A stretch of 15,691 nucleotides of DNA from a bacterium (GTDB lineage: Bacteria; Cyanobacteriota; Vampirovibrionia; Obscuribacterales; Obscuribacteraceae), in contig JAUIJG010000075.1 of the NCBI GenBank assembly GCA_030431355.1, positions 1 to 15,691 on the forward strand. Reading direction: 5' to 3'. Shown piece after piece: positions 6,000 through 13,766 of the stretch. Within the stretch, counting starts at the first letter, position 1. Every line of letters starts with the position of its first letter. The notes beneath the pieces are model-generated. The model was not told the origin of the DNA. It worked only from the letters and a program-made list of their open reading frames with translations, and did no database searches. The translations under genes and the position numbers were made by a program.

Positions 6000-6998
6000 C
6001 TACTCGTGACCAGCTTCTGACTTACCGGCATGTTCTTCACTCGAGCCGGAATCATGTCCGCCATGGTGAGGTTCATACAACTGGTTTGTCAGTTTGGGCA
6101 GCTTGATGTGATCGACCTTGTTGACTTCGTCAATGGAATCGGTAACCACAGCTCTGTCCTGGGGAAGTGTCTTCAGATATGCCACCAGATACCAGATCTC
6201 TTCTTCGGTCAACACCATGCCGAACCGAGGCATTCTAGTTCCAGGTACGCCTTCGGCAACCCGGTAGTACCACATCTCGTCGGTGTACTGTTTGAAGAAA
6301 GGTCTGCTGAAGTTAGCCGGCTTCTTCAAGAGTGTAAGTGAGTTGGGACCGTTGCCGACACCTTCCAAACCGTGGCAAGCAGCACAGTTTTGAGTAAAGA
6401 TTCCGCGACCGGCATTGGCTGCGGCATCGGATCCGGTATCGACGTGGTTGTTTTTAGCCAGGTTCTGACCTGTCCATGTGGACTGCAGATACTCATCGGG
6501 AGCTTCTACCCACTTGTCTACTTTCCTGTTGTTACCCAGGGTTTGAATGTAAGCAACCAGGTCGTTCATGTCTCTTTCGGAGAGATAGCTGAAACTCGGC
6601 ATGATAGAACCGGGCTTGACGGCTCTAGGTTGAATCAAGTGAGCCTTTTGCCATTCCGATGGCATTCTGCCACCTTCGTTAGTAAGGTCGGGACCAGTTC
6701 TAGCAGTACCTAGCTGGTGCGGTGTCTCGTAGCGGAAATCTCCCGCTTTGACGAGCGGTCCGTATCCCCTGTCCTGGAGTCGAGTAAATTGGGTGTGGCA
6801 GTAAAGACAACCTTCCCTTATATAGATCTTTCGACCGCGAATCGGATCAGCCACGGACTGTTGAGCCGTATAGTCGTTATGACTGGGAGTCACTTCCGGT
6901 CTGAAAAGCACCATCGGCATCAGAACGGTGGAAAAGATGATTATAAAAAAGGTTGAGATGATACCAATGGCACCGAGGCGGTAACCGTAACCGTTCAT
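6000..6998 (-). CDS. ccoO: CcoO-type cytochrome c fused to a second haem c domain
   Basis: Membrane-anchored cytochrome c subunit of a cbb3 oxidase, 332 aa; ordinary CcoO is roughly 200-250 aa and binds one haem. Residues 10-32 form the anchor. The CcoO signature follows: REGCLYCHTQ with CXXCH at 64-68, then RTGPDL at 100-105 and a possible axial M133 in SIMPSF. After a linker comes an unexpected second class I domain: CAACH at 205-209, PANF, and M256 in TRMP. The C-terminus is rich in His, Gly and Glu. The start ATG overlaps the CcoN stop by one base (TAATG) and has GGAGG ten bases upstream. With no CcoP in the window, the extra domain may replace one CcoP haem domain, carrying electrons to the active site via the N-terminal haem. 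Confidence 0.9.
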   Translation of the reverse strand: MNGYGYRLGAIGIISTFFIIIFSTVLMPMVLFRPEVTPSHNDYTAQQSVADPIRGRKIYIREGCLYCHTQFTRLQDRGYGPLVKAGDFRYETPHQLGTARTGPDLTNEGGRMPSEWQKAHLIQPRAVKPGSIMPSFSYLSERDMNDLVAYIQTLGNNRKVDKWVEAPDEYLQSTWTGQNLAKNNHVDTGSDAAANAGRGIFTQNCAACHGLEGVGNGPNSLTLLKKPANFSRPFFKQYTDEMWYYRVAEGVPGTRMPRFGMVLTEEEIWYLVAYLKTLPQDRAVVTDSIDEVNKVDHIKLPKLTNQLYEPHHGGHDSGSSEEHAGKSEAGHE

Positions 6999-8392
6999 TA
7001 AACCTTGACCTCCCTAGTCTTAGCTTTAACGCTAACTTCTCGTCGAGAATAAATTGTTCGGAAAACGTTGTAGCAGAATATAACCTGACCTAGAACAATC
7101 ATTCCTCCTCCCAGAGACCTGGTTAACCAGTATGGATAGAGAGTGTTGCTCCACTGGTCCACCGGGTAACCCATGGCCCATCCGGCGGATTGAACCAGTC
7201 CGGCTACGGTAAGAGCGAAGTAGAAGATCAAGAAACCGACTAACTTAAGCCAGTAATGAAGCTTGATCAAACCGTCGCTATGCCAGGTATCGAATTTGCA
7301 AAGCCTTGGCAGCGCGTAGTAAATAGCCGCTGTGACGATGAAGGAGAAAGTACCGAGCAAGGCGGCATGGGCATGGCCTACAACCCACTGGGTGAAGTGG
7401 ATGTACCAGTTGATCCAACGAGTCGCCTGGAAGGGTCCTTGCAAACAGGTAGCAAGATAGAAGAAACATGAAGTGACCGCAAAACGCAGAGCCATGTCAT
7501 TAACGGGCATGTGCCAGCGACCTTTCATCGTCATGAAAAAGTTGGTCAATACAGTCAGTACAGGCACCAGAAGGAATATCGAAGAAATGATAGCGATAGC
7601 CTTCAGCCACTCAGGCACAGGTGACTGAGTGATGTGGTGAGTTCCTGTAGGTGCGTAGAAAAGAGCGATTCCCCAGAAGCCCAACATAGAAAGACCATGG
7701 CTGTATAGAGGAGCCTTGGTCAGACGGGGGAGCAGGTAGTACATCAAACCGACACCGACGGTGGTGAACCACATACCTAATATATTGTGTCCATAGAACC
7801 AACCGACAATGGCGTCGTTCAAACCGGGCAAGGAGACAAAGGTTCTCTGTCCGATTACGTAAACCAGCGGGAACCAGAAAAGAGAGCCCAGGAAGTACCA
7901 GAGACTTACATATAATTTTTGCACTCGACGGTTAACCACCGTCATCCAGATGTTGTAGGTGAGAAGACAGAGAGCGACTACCACAAGAACATCGAGCAAA
8001 GCACCGAGTTCGGCGTACTCTCTTCCTTCTGTGTTGCCGTGGAGCAACGTACAGAAGGCTGCCACCATAACTCCGTTCCAGGCCCACATCGTGAAGTTGC
8101 CAAGCCGCTCGGAGTGAAGCTTGTTTTTACATAAGGTGGGAACCATGTGGAACATGGAACCGACATAAGCCATGGAGAGCCAGCCGATGGTGACGGCATT
8201 AACGTGCCACATTCTCAGGTGAGGCATGGATAACTGAGGTACGTTGTGCACCAGGTCAGGGTTGACGAACTCCATGGATGCAAAGAGTCCCGCTCCCATA
8301 CCGAGTAACGACCACCACAGTGCTGATAAAAGAAAGTTGCGACTGGCACTGCCTTCTTTGTCGCTAATCATTTTGTCAAGAATGCCGCTCAC
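6998..8392 (-). CDS. ccoN: cbb3-type cytochrome c oxidase core subunit I
   Basis: Catalytic core of the C-family haem-copper oxygen reductase, reducing O2 to water at the haem b3-CuB site; 464 aa, close to the usual length, with about twelve helices. Ligands match the family: H63 and H342 for low-spin haem b, H340 for haem b3 (in GHAH), and H202, H252 and H253 for CuB. Y246, six residues before H252, is the expected cross-linked tyrosine of cbb3 enzymes. This and the partner genes separate it from related NorB. The start is GTG at 8392 with GGAG eleven bases upstream; the later in-frame ATG at 8371 has no ribosome site. It is the first gene of the operon. The relay genes ccoG, ccoH and ccoI are not in the window. 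Confidence 0.94.
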   Translation of the reverse strand: MSGILDKMISDKEGSASRNFLLSALWWSLLGMGAGLFASMEFVNPDLVHNVPQLSMPHLRMWHVNAVTIGWLSMAYVGSMFHMVPTLCKNKLHSERLGNFTMWAWNGVMVAAFCTLLHGNTEGREYAELGALLDVLVVVALCLLTYNIWMTVVNRRVQKLYVSLWYFLGSLFWFPLVYVIGQRTFVSLPGLNDAIVGWFYGHNILGMWFTTVGVGLMYYLLPRLTKAPLYSHGLSMLGFWGIALFYAPTGTHHITQSPVPEWLKAIAIISSIFLLVPVLTVLTNFFMTMKGRWHMPVNDMALRFAVTSCFFYLATCLQGPFQATRWINWYIHFTQWVVGHAHAALLGTFSFIVTAAIYYALPRLCKFDTWHSDGLIKLHYWLKLVGFLIFYFALTVAGLVQSAGWAMGYPVDQWSNTLYPYWLTRSLGGGMIVLGQVIFCYNVFRTIYSRREVSVKAKTREVKV

Positions 8393-8834
8393 GAATTACT
8401 AATCTCCAAGTTGGCTTCCTACATCTGGACTTAAACCAGGCTAGATTCTAGATTACTGACATCGTCTCAAGCCTGAACCAGCAAAGTTTTTTCACTGAAA
8501 AATTATTTCAGTGCTGGTGGGCAGTCTGCCGTCGAGCCCTGTCTGTTGATACAAAGCGTAACCCGGGAGGTCTTAATTAATAGTGTGTAAGAATTTACAG
8601 TGTGCTTAACCCTGATAAATCCGAAACGTGAGCAGGAGAGGCCCCAATTGCTCGATTTAAATATTGAAAACTGCGGCAATACCAGATCTTCGAGATATAT
8701 AAATTGCCTAAGAAGAATATGATGTCTCAAATTGAGAGGTACGATTCTAAGAGGAGACAAAAAAGATGAAGGAGAGTTTGTGCCCGGACACATCCCTCTT
8801 GAAATCCATCCGGAAGCGCACTACCGAGATCCTT
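8393..8834. other. Intergenic region upstream of the respiratory operon
   Basis: This 442-base gap lies between pth and ccoN, both on the minus strand, and must hold the operon promoter. I found no convincing -35/-10 pair and no classical FNR site. It contains the palindrome at 8494-8514 and a tandem CTAGATT pair near 8442-8455. A hydrophobic-looking frame across it on the minus strand (8503-8793) has an unnatural composition and is not a gene. No clear terminator with a T-run follows pth; the T-run near 8758-8764 has only a distant, weak stem. Confidence 0.6.
8494..8514. promoter_or_regulatory. Palindrome resembling a Fur-family operator
   Basis: Perfect 8-base arms, CACTGAAA and TTTCAGTG, flank AATTA. 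The central 15 bases fit the 7-1-7 Fur box (TGATAATNATTATCA) at 11 of the 14 fixed positions. It lies about 100 bases before the ccoN start, where a repressor or activator of the operon could bind. CCAG and CTGG further out could extend the pairing in RNA, so a leader hairpin is the alternative. It is not a simple terminator for minus-strand transcription, since A, not T, follows on that strand. Confidence 0.4.
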
Positions 8835-9443
8835 TTATTTGGACTCTTCCAACTCCCTGAGATCTTTTCCGTTGTATTTGTTGGCAGCCCTGGCATGGCC
8901 ATATTTCAGAATAAATTTGACCGCATCTTTTGCCATTTTCTGAACATCTTCATACAACTGCCGATCTTCTTCTCGAACCGGGGCCAGAACAAATTTGTGT
9001 CTTGTGGCGCCACCAGGGTCTGGACCGACCCCGACTTTGATTCTGGTGAACGCTTTACTACCTTTCAAGTTTTCAATAATTGACTCGACTCCGTGCTGCC
9101 CACCAGCACCGGCACCCTGTTGTATGCGGATCTTGCCAAGAGGAAGTGAGACATCGTCGTGGAGAACGATCAACTCCTTTTCTGAAATTTTGAACCAGTC
9201 TAACGCGGCTTTCACCGCCCCTCCGGATAGATTCATATATGTAAGAGGTTTGAGAAGAAGAACCTCTTGTTTGGAAATTTCTATTTTGGCGTAGTCGTAA
9301 GAAGCGCCACGCAACACATGATTTTTCTTCCTGAACTGGGCACTGAATTCGGTGCCCAGCAGATCGATAACCTTAAATCCTGCGTTATGGCGGGTTTCTT
9401 CGTATTCGCTGCCTGGATTACCCAGTCCGACCACTAGTTTCAT
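8835..9443 (-). CDS. pth: Peptidyl-tRNA hydrolase
   Basis: Cytoplasmic enzyme that cleaves peptidyl-tRNA dropped from ribosomes and so recycles tRNA; 202 aa, normal for the family. GLGNPG with N9, TRHNAGF with catalytic H19, LTYMNLSG with N71 and HDD with D96 are all present and line up with E. coli N10, H20, N68 and D93. The usual GGHNG motif (E. coli H113-N114) instead reads GGQHG, with Q116 and H117, so the conserved Asn that contacts the substrate is changed. The start is ATG with GAGG about eleven bases upstream. It is transcribed away from gcvPA, with a roughly 200-base shared upstream region. It lies upstream of the respiratory operon on the same strand but a 442-base gap separates them. 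Confidence 0.95.
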   Translation of the reverse strand: MKLVVGLGNPGSEYEETRHNAGFKVIDLLGTEFSAQFRKKNHVLRGASYDYAKIEISKQEVLLLKPLTYMNLSGGAVKAALDWFKISEKELIVLHDDVSLPLGKIRIQQGAGAGGQHGVESIIENLKGSKAFTRIKVGVGPDPGGATRHKFVLAPVREEDRQLYEDVQKMAKDAVKFILKYGHARAANKYNGKDLRELEESK

Positions 9444-9646
9444 TATTTTTAAGCCTCGAATATGAATTTCAGCTCAGCCTGGAAACTGTCGCAATATTAA
9501 TGAAGCGATCCCTTAACGTCGAGTCAAATCTATTAATACAAAAGCTAAACTATTACAGATCACTAGTCATTACCCTTATTCACCGACTGTAACAAAGCAT
9601 CCATGCCGCAGTCGAGATGAGGACCTCAGAGGAACCTGGAGTAACA

Positions 9647-11053
9647 ATGAGCGAAGACACTGCCAACATTCCTTACCTGCCCCACACGGTTCAAGATAGA
9701 AAAGACATGCTCGGCGCCATCGGCGTCAGCACCTTCGAAGAGCTGATCGGTCACATTCCTGACAAATTGAGAGCCGAAGCCATCAAAATAAAGGAAGGGC
9801 TGAGTGAACTCGAACTTATTCGCCACATAGACGAACTAGCATCCAAAAACAAACCCACCTCCAAACAGTCATGCTTCCTCGGTGGAGGTCAATACCAGCG
9901 CTATGTGCCATCGGTGGTTTCGCAGGTAGTATCAAGGTCCGAATTTGCCACCGCCTATACTCCTTATCAGCCGGAAGTTTCCCAGGGCAGCTTACAAGCC
10001 ATTTATGAATTCCAGACTGCAATTTGCATGATAACCGGAATGCAAGTAGCCAACGCGTCCATGTACGATGGACCTACAGCCTGCGCCGAAGCTGGTCTGA
10101 TGGCTTGCCGAGTCACCGGACGCAACAAACTTGTCGCTCTGCGTTCGGTGAACCCGGAACATCGCATGGTGACCCACGGTTACGCCAAAGCATTGAAACT
10201 AGACTACGAGACCCTGGAGTGTGACGACGGAGTTGCTGATCCAGCTAGAGTCAAGCTTGACGATGAAACCGCAGGGATAATTGTTCAGTATCCTAATTTC
10301 TTCGGTTGTTTCGAAGATCTTGCCGCTCTCAGAAAGCTGAAAGATGAATCCGGCGCCCTTCTCATCCTTGTCACCGATCCGATCAGTCTCGGGGTGCTCG
10401 AAGCTCCTGGTGAATTGGGTGCCGACATTGTTGTCGGCGATGTGCAATCCTGCGGCAACTTCCTCAATTTCGGCGGTCCTTCCGCCGGCTACATGGCTTG
10501 CAAGAAAGAATACATGAGACAGATTCCTGGAAGACTGGCGGGAGTCACTGCCGACAAAGACGGAAAGAGAGCTTTCACCCTGACCTTGCAGACCCGAGAG
10601 CAGCACATCAGAAGAGCGAAAGCGACCTCCAACATTTGCACCAACCAGGCTCTTAACGCGCTGGCTTCCCTGGTTTATTTCACCATGCTGGGCAAACAAG
10701 GCTTCGAAAAGCTGGCAAGAATATCTCTTTTGAGAGCACATTACCTGGCCGATAAGCTCACCGCCATCCCGGGTCTAAAGCTGAAATTCAACCAGCAATT
10801 TTTCAATGAATTTGTTCTTGAAGTAGATATGCCGGTGGAGCAACTGCTCGAAGCTCTCAAAGACGAGAACATACTTGCCGGTATCAACATTTCCAGAATG
10901 TACAGGGACCTCGAAAACTGCATACTTGTGGCAGTTACGGAGATGAACTCACCAGCCGAACTGGATCGTTTCGCCCAGGTCATGGAAAAAACCGTAGCCA
11001 AGCTGCGTTCAAGCTCCGGCGTACAGGGCAACAAAAAGCCCGCCCATGCCTGA
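9647..11053 (+). CDS. gcvPA: Glycine dehydrogenase (decarboxylating) subunit 1
   Basis: Alpha half of the two-subunit P-protein of the glycine cleavage system, which with GcvPB decarboxylates glycine and passes an aminomethyl group to the lipoyl arm of GcvH. From the ATG at 9647 it has 468 aa, close to the family length. The start region YLPHT, YTPYQPEVSQG, the TGMQVANASMYDG stretch, the FGGPSAGY segment and KATSNICTNQ are family hallmarks; the PLP lysine belongs to GcvPB. I prefer 9647 (GGAG five bases upstream) to the in-frame ATG at 9617, which has no good ribosome site. Neither gcvPB, gcvT nor gcvH is adjacent; lepB follows after 55 bases, so the partner subunit must be encoded elsewhere. 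Confidence 0.95.
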   Translation: MSEDTANIPYLPHTVQDRKDMLGAIGVSTFEELIGHIPDKLRAEAIKIKEGLSELELIRHIDELASKNKPTSKQSCFLGGGQYQRYVPSVVSQVVSRSEFATAYTPYQPEVSQGSLQAIYEFQTAICMITGMQVANASMYDGPTACAEAGLMACRVTGRNKLVALRSVNPEHRMVTHGYAKALKLDYETLECDDGVADPARVKLDDETAGIIVQYPNFFGCFEDLAALRKLKDESGALLILVTDPISLGVLEAPGELGADIVVGDVQSCGNFLNFGGPSAGYMACKKEYMRQIPGRLAGVTADKDGKRAFTLTLQTREQHIRRAKATSNICTNQALNALASLVYFTMLGKQGFEKLARISLLRAHYLADKLTAIPGLKLKFNQQFFNEFVLEVDMPVEQLLEALKDENILAGINISRMYRDLENCILVAVTEMNSPAELDRFAQVMEKTVAKLRSSSGVQGNKKPAHA

Positions 11054-11067
11054 TTCTTGGAATAAAG

Positions 11068-11073
11068 TATAAT
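11068..11073 (+). promoter_or_regulatory. Candidate -10 box for lepB
   Basis: A perfect TATAAT lies in the short gap between gcvPA and lepB, about 35 bases before the lepB start. No good -35 box stands 16-18 bases upstream. lepB may therefore have its own weak or activator-dependent promoter in addition to read-through from gcvPA. Confidence 0.3.
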
Positions 11074-11108
11074 CGTATGAACGGAAGAACGAAGAACTAT
11101 ATAAATTG

Positions 11109-11852
11109 ATGGAACCTACTAAAACAAGTCCAAAGTCAGAGTCACAGGTAGAGTCCCAGGATAAGCTCGGTTTCTTGAAAGGCTTCGTGCGCGAGATAAT
11201 CGAGCTTGTGGTGGTTACCTTAATTCTATTGATCGCCATCCGGGGATTAATCGGTGAAGCACGTTATATACCATCAGCTTCCATGGAGCCTACCCTGCAA
11301 ATCAATGACAGGCTGATAGTAGAGAAGATTTCCGGACATCTGGGTCAGCCCATTAAAAGAGGCGATATCCTTGTATTCTATCCGCCACCGGCTGAAATGG
11401 GCGGCAGGGACCTGGGTAATGATCCTCTCACCCTTCTCGGTCGTTGGACCGGTCTGCCTTTTCTTCCCAACGATCCGGCCTTCATCAAAAGGGTAATCGG
11501 CCTTCCCGGGGATCATATTCGGATTCAAGCAGGAGTTGGGGTTTTCATAAATGGGCAGCTGCTGGATGAATCATCCTATATCAAGGAGATTCCGGACTAC
11601 GACCTGAATATTCTGGGAGATATCAGCGGCAGAAACATCACCAACCAATTCATTCATCCTTACGCCGCCAATGCCAGCGATCCTATTATTGTTCCGCCGG
11701 GACATCTGTTTATGATGGGAGACAACCGCAACAACAGCGAAGACAGCCATGTCTGGGGTTTTCTGGACCAAAAACGAGTGATAGGAAGAGCCTGGGTGTT
11801 GATCTGGAGAAGGCTTGAAGCGCCCCTCTATCCGCCCATATTGAATGAATAG
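11109..11852 (+). CDS. lepB: Signal peptidase I
   Basis: Membrane serine protease that removes signal peptides from exported proteins; 247 aa from the ATG at 11109 (a TTG directly before it is also in frame). A hydrophilic N-terminus is followed by one helix at about 30-48, then the catalytic domain outside the cytoplasm. PSASMEPT carries the nucleophile S58, FIKRVIGLPGD carries the general base K127, and MGDNRNNSEDSHVWG is the conserved box E. Between the first two boxes is a Gly-rich insert at about 95-122. The ribosome site is weak. In the window its likely substrates include the signal peptide of the MscS-type protein; the Rieske protein probably keeps its anchor. Confidence 0.95.
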   Translation: MEPTKTSPKSESQVESQDKLGFLKGFVREIIELVVVTLILLIAIRGLIGEARYIPSASMEPTLQINDRLIVEKISGHLGQPIKRGDILVFYPPPAEMGGRDLGNDPLTLLGRWTGLPFLPNDPAFIKRVIGLPGDHIRIQAGVGVFINGQLLDESSYIKEIPDYDLNILGDISGRNITNQFIHPYAANASDPIIVPPGHLFMMGDNRNNSEDSHVWGFLDQKRVIGRAWVLIWRRLEAPLYPPILNE

Positions 11853-11931
11853 GTCTCGGGGCCCTGGCTAGATAGATAAAACATCGCCCTGCAGCGTTAT
11901 TGCAACAGACCGGACCAATCTAGTACATTAT

Positions 11932-11971
11932 GACCTCAAGAGCCTAGCTTTTGGGTATATTATTTGAGGTC
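11932..11971. repeat. Inverted repeat upstream of the HD-GYP gene
   Basis: Perfect 8-base arms GACCTCAA (11932-11939) and TTGAGGTC (11964-11971) enclose 24 bases with TATATT at 11956-11961, a possible -10 box. A third GAGGTC occurs at 11995-12000 and forms part of the ribosome site. No T-run follows, so it is unlikely to be a lepB terminator. An operator around a promoter is the better reading, but no -35 box was found. Confidence 0.35.
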
Positions 11972-12003
11972 CGGCTCCAAAGCGTTAATTTCACGAGGTC
12001 AAA

Positions 12004-13596
12004 ATGGCTAAGTCCTCCAGTTCTCACACCAGAGATTCTAAAAAGGAATCAAATACCGGTGTTGAAAGTGATGTTTCCACAGATAAGACCGCATCCGGCG
12101 AAGAGAAGAAGAGCGAAGCCGGAACCCGCTATCTGAAAGGAGACAAGAAGAATTCTGCACCTGCCGGAACCAAGGCAAGACCGAAAACCTCGGATAAACT
12201 CCCCAAAGTAGATCCGAAGAACAAAGAGCAATCGCTCAAGAAGATAGAAGAAGAGCTCAATAAGAGAGAAGTGGCGCTAATAGAGCGGGAAATCAAGACA
12301 ATCAGGCTCCAGGAAGAGCTGGATCGCCTGAGACCCCTCTCCGGTCTCTATCGTGTGGTCAAGTCCATGGCCACGGAAAGAAAGCTTGATCCTCTTCTGG
12401 AAACCATTACCCGTGAAACCCAGTCCATGCTCAAAGCTGACCGTTGCAGCGTCTTCGTAGTCGAGCAGGATGGAGAAGGGGAGACCGAATTATGGACCAA
12501 GGTGGCCCAGGGTCTTGATGGTTCAAAAACAATTCGAATTCCCATGGATGGGACCAGCATTGTCGCTTACTGCGCGCGCTCCGGAGTAATAATCAATATC
12601 CCGGATGCCTACGAAGATGAGCGCTTCGACCCGGCGGTAGATAAGCAGACGGGCTATAGGACAAGGAGCGTTCTCTGTGTTCCGATGATGAATCGTTCCG
12701 GGCGAGTAATAGGTGTTTTCCAGGTCCTGAACAAAGACGGCGGTCCCTTCACTTCGGAAGATGAAGACTGGCTGCAAGCCCTGGCTGCAGTTGCTGCCGG
12801 TCTGATCGAACAAGCCCAGGCCTATCAAGAGATTGAGCAGTTTGTGGACAAAACCCTGGAAGTTCTGGCCCAGACAATTGATAAAAGAGACCCGCTCACG
12901 GCAGGACATTCCATAAGGGTGACCAAATACAGTTTGCTCATCGGTGGAGCCATGGATGTCCATTCTAAAGACATCGATGTGCTTAGATATTCAGCGATGA
13001 TGCACGACTATGGCAAAATCGGCGTTCCCGAGGCTATTCTCTGGAAGAACGGACGTCTAACACCGGAGGAGTACGCCTGTGTTCAGACCCATGCACGCAT
13101 CACATTCGATCTTCTCTCCAACCTACCTTTCACCAGAAGGCTTCAGGCTGTTCCTTATGTGGCTTCCTGCCACCATGAAAAGCTTGACGGAACAGGATAC
13201 TACCGCGGTCTGAAAGGTGATGAAATTCCATTCCTGTCAAAAATCATCGCAGTGGCCGATGTATTCGACGCGTTGACCTCGGTAAGACACTATCGAAATC
13301 GAATGCCTATAGACAAAGTGTATGAGATTCTCAACTCAGGCAAAGACAATCACTTCGAAGGCGATTGCGTGGAATCTTTCTTGAATTTGCCCTGCCATAA
13401 TGTTCTGACCGTCATGGAGACAGAAAGGGATCAAACGAACCCTGGTGACATTGAGAGCTTCCGAGACATAACCTGGAGACGCCTGGTTGAGCTGGTTTCC
13501 GGCGCCACACCTAAGCGCGGCGAAGATGAGCTGAAGAGCACCTTCGAAAGAATCTACAATCACGGTCTGCCGAAAGACTACAAACCGCTGGACTAG
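12004..13596 (+). CDS. GAF and HD-GYP domain phosphodiesterase
   Basis: A soluble signalling protein of 530 aa, likely hydrolysing cyclic di-GMP or a related dinucleotide. Residues 1-75 are Lys/Ser-rich and probably disordered; 75-112 look like a coiled coil; a GAF sensor domain spans about 128-272; the HD-GYP domain runs from about 280 to 465. Metal-site residues are present: H302, H334-D335 with K338 (HDYGKIGV), H363, H390-H391 and D419. The name motif reads HHEKLDGTGYY, with Y400 in place of the proline of GYP. The FDALTS segment at 421-426 is typical. About 65 residues of charged extension follow. The start is ATG with GAGG five bases upstream. Since the metal ligands are intact, activity is likely; the GAF ligand is unknown. 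Neighbours give no clear pathway. Confidence 0.93.
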   Translation: MAKSSSSHTRDSKKESNTGVESDVSTDKTASGEEKKSEAGTRYLKGDKKNSAPAGTKARPKTSDKLPKVDPKNKEQSLKKIEEELNKREVALIEREIKTIRLQEELDRLRPLSGLYRVVKSMATERKLDPLLETITRETQSMLKADRCSVFVVEQDGEGETELWTKVAQGLDGSKTIRIPMDGTSIVAYCARSGVIINIPDAYEDERFDPAVDKQTGYRTRSVLCVPMMNRSGRVIGVFQVLNKDGGPFTSEDEDWLQALAAVAAGLIEQAQAYQEIEQFVDKTLEVLAQTIDKRDPLTAGHSIRVTKYSLLIGGAMDVHSKDIDVLRYSAMMHDYGKIGVPEAILWKNGRLTPEEYACVQTHARITFDLLSNLPFTRRLQAVPYVASCHHEKLDGTGYYRGLKGDEIPFLSKIIAVADVFDALTSVRHYRNRMPIDKVYEILNSGKDNHFEGDCVESFLNLPCHNVLTVMETERDQTNPGDIESFRDITWRRLVELVSGATPKRGEDELKSTFERIYNHGLPKDYKPLD

Positions 13597-13687
13597 CTCC
13601 ACCCCACCCCCGCCTGTTGACATCATTGTTTATGGAAGAGGCGTTGAGGGTATTAACCATATACAGTGGCTCTATATATTGAATATT

Positions 13688-13712
13688 TTGACCGATAATT
13701 TACGTCGGTCAA
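13688..13712. repeat. Palindrome upstream of the MscS-type gene
   Basis: Perfect 8-base arms TTGACCGA (13688-13695) and TCGGTCAA (13705-13712) flank nine A/T-rich bases, about 55 bases before the start of the channel gene. There is no T-run, so a terminator for the HD-GYP gene is unlikely. A dimeric regulator site is plausible. The left arm also resembles a -35 box, but AATCAA seventeen bases on is a poor -10. Confidence 0.4.
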
Positions 13713-13766
13713 TCAAAGCTGCCTATGACCAGTCTTTCTTCCCCACAACAGGAAAGCTTTTAGACC

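Noticed and set aside
8503..8793. Minus-strand frame of 96 codons between pth and ccoN
   Set aside because: No ribosome site, unnatural composition, and it crosses the palindrome and likely promoter region.
8766..9083. Plus-strand frame of 105 codons with a good GAGGAG ribosome site before its ATG
   Set aside because: Most of it is antisense to pth, a certain gene, and the translation looks like a shadow. The ribosome-like site is probably chance in purine-rich DNA.
9444..9646. Glycine riboswitch before gcvPA
   Set aside because: I looked for the conserved glycine aptamer pattern and did not see it; the region is also short for a tandem aptamer.
10199..10741. Minus-strand frame of 180 codons
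   Set aside because: It lies fully antisense inside gcvPA, and no domain is recognisable.
13617..13622. Perfect TTGACA as a promoter -35 for the MscS-type gene
   Set aside because: No -10-like hexamer stands 15-19 bases downstream.
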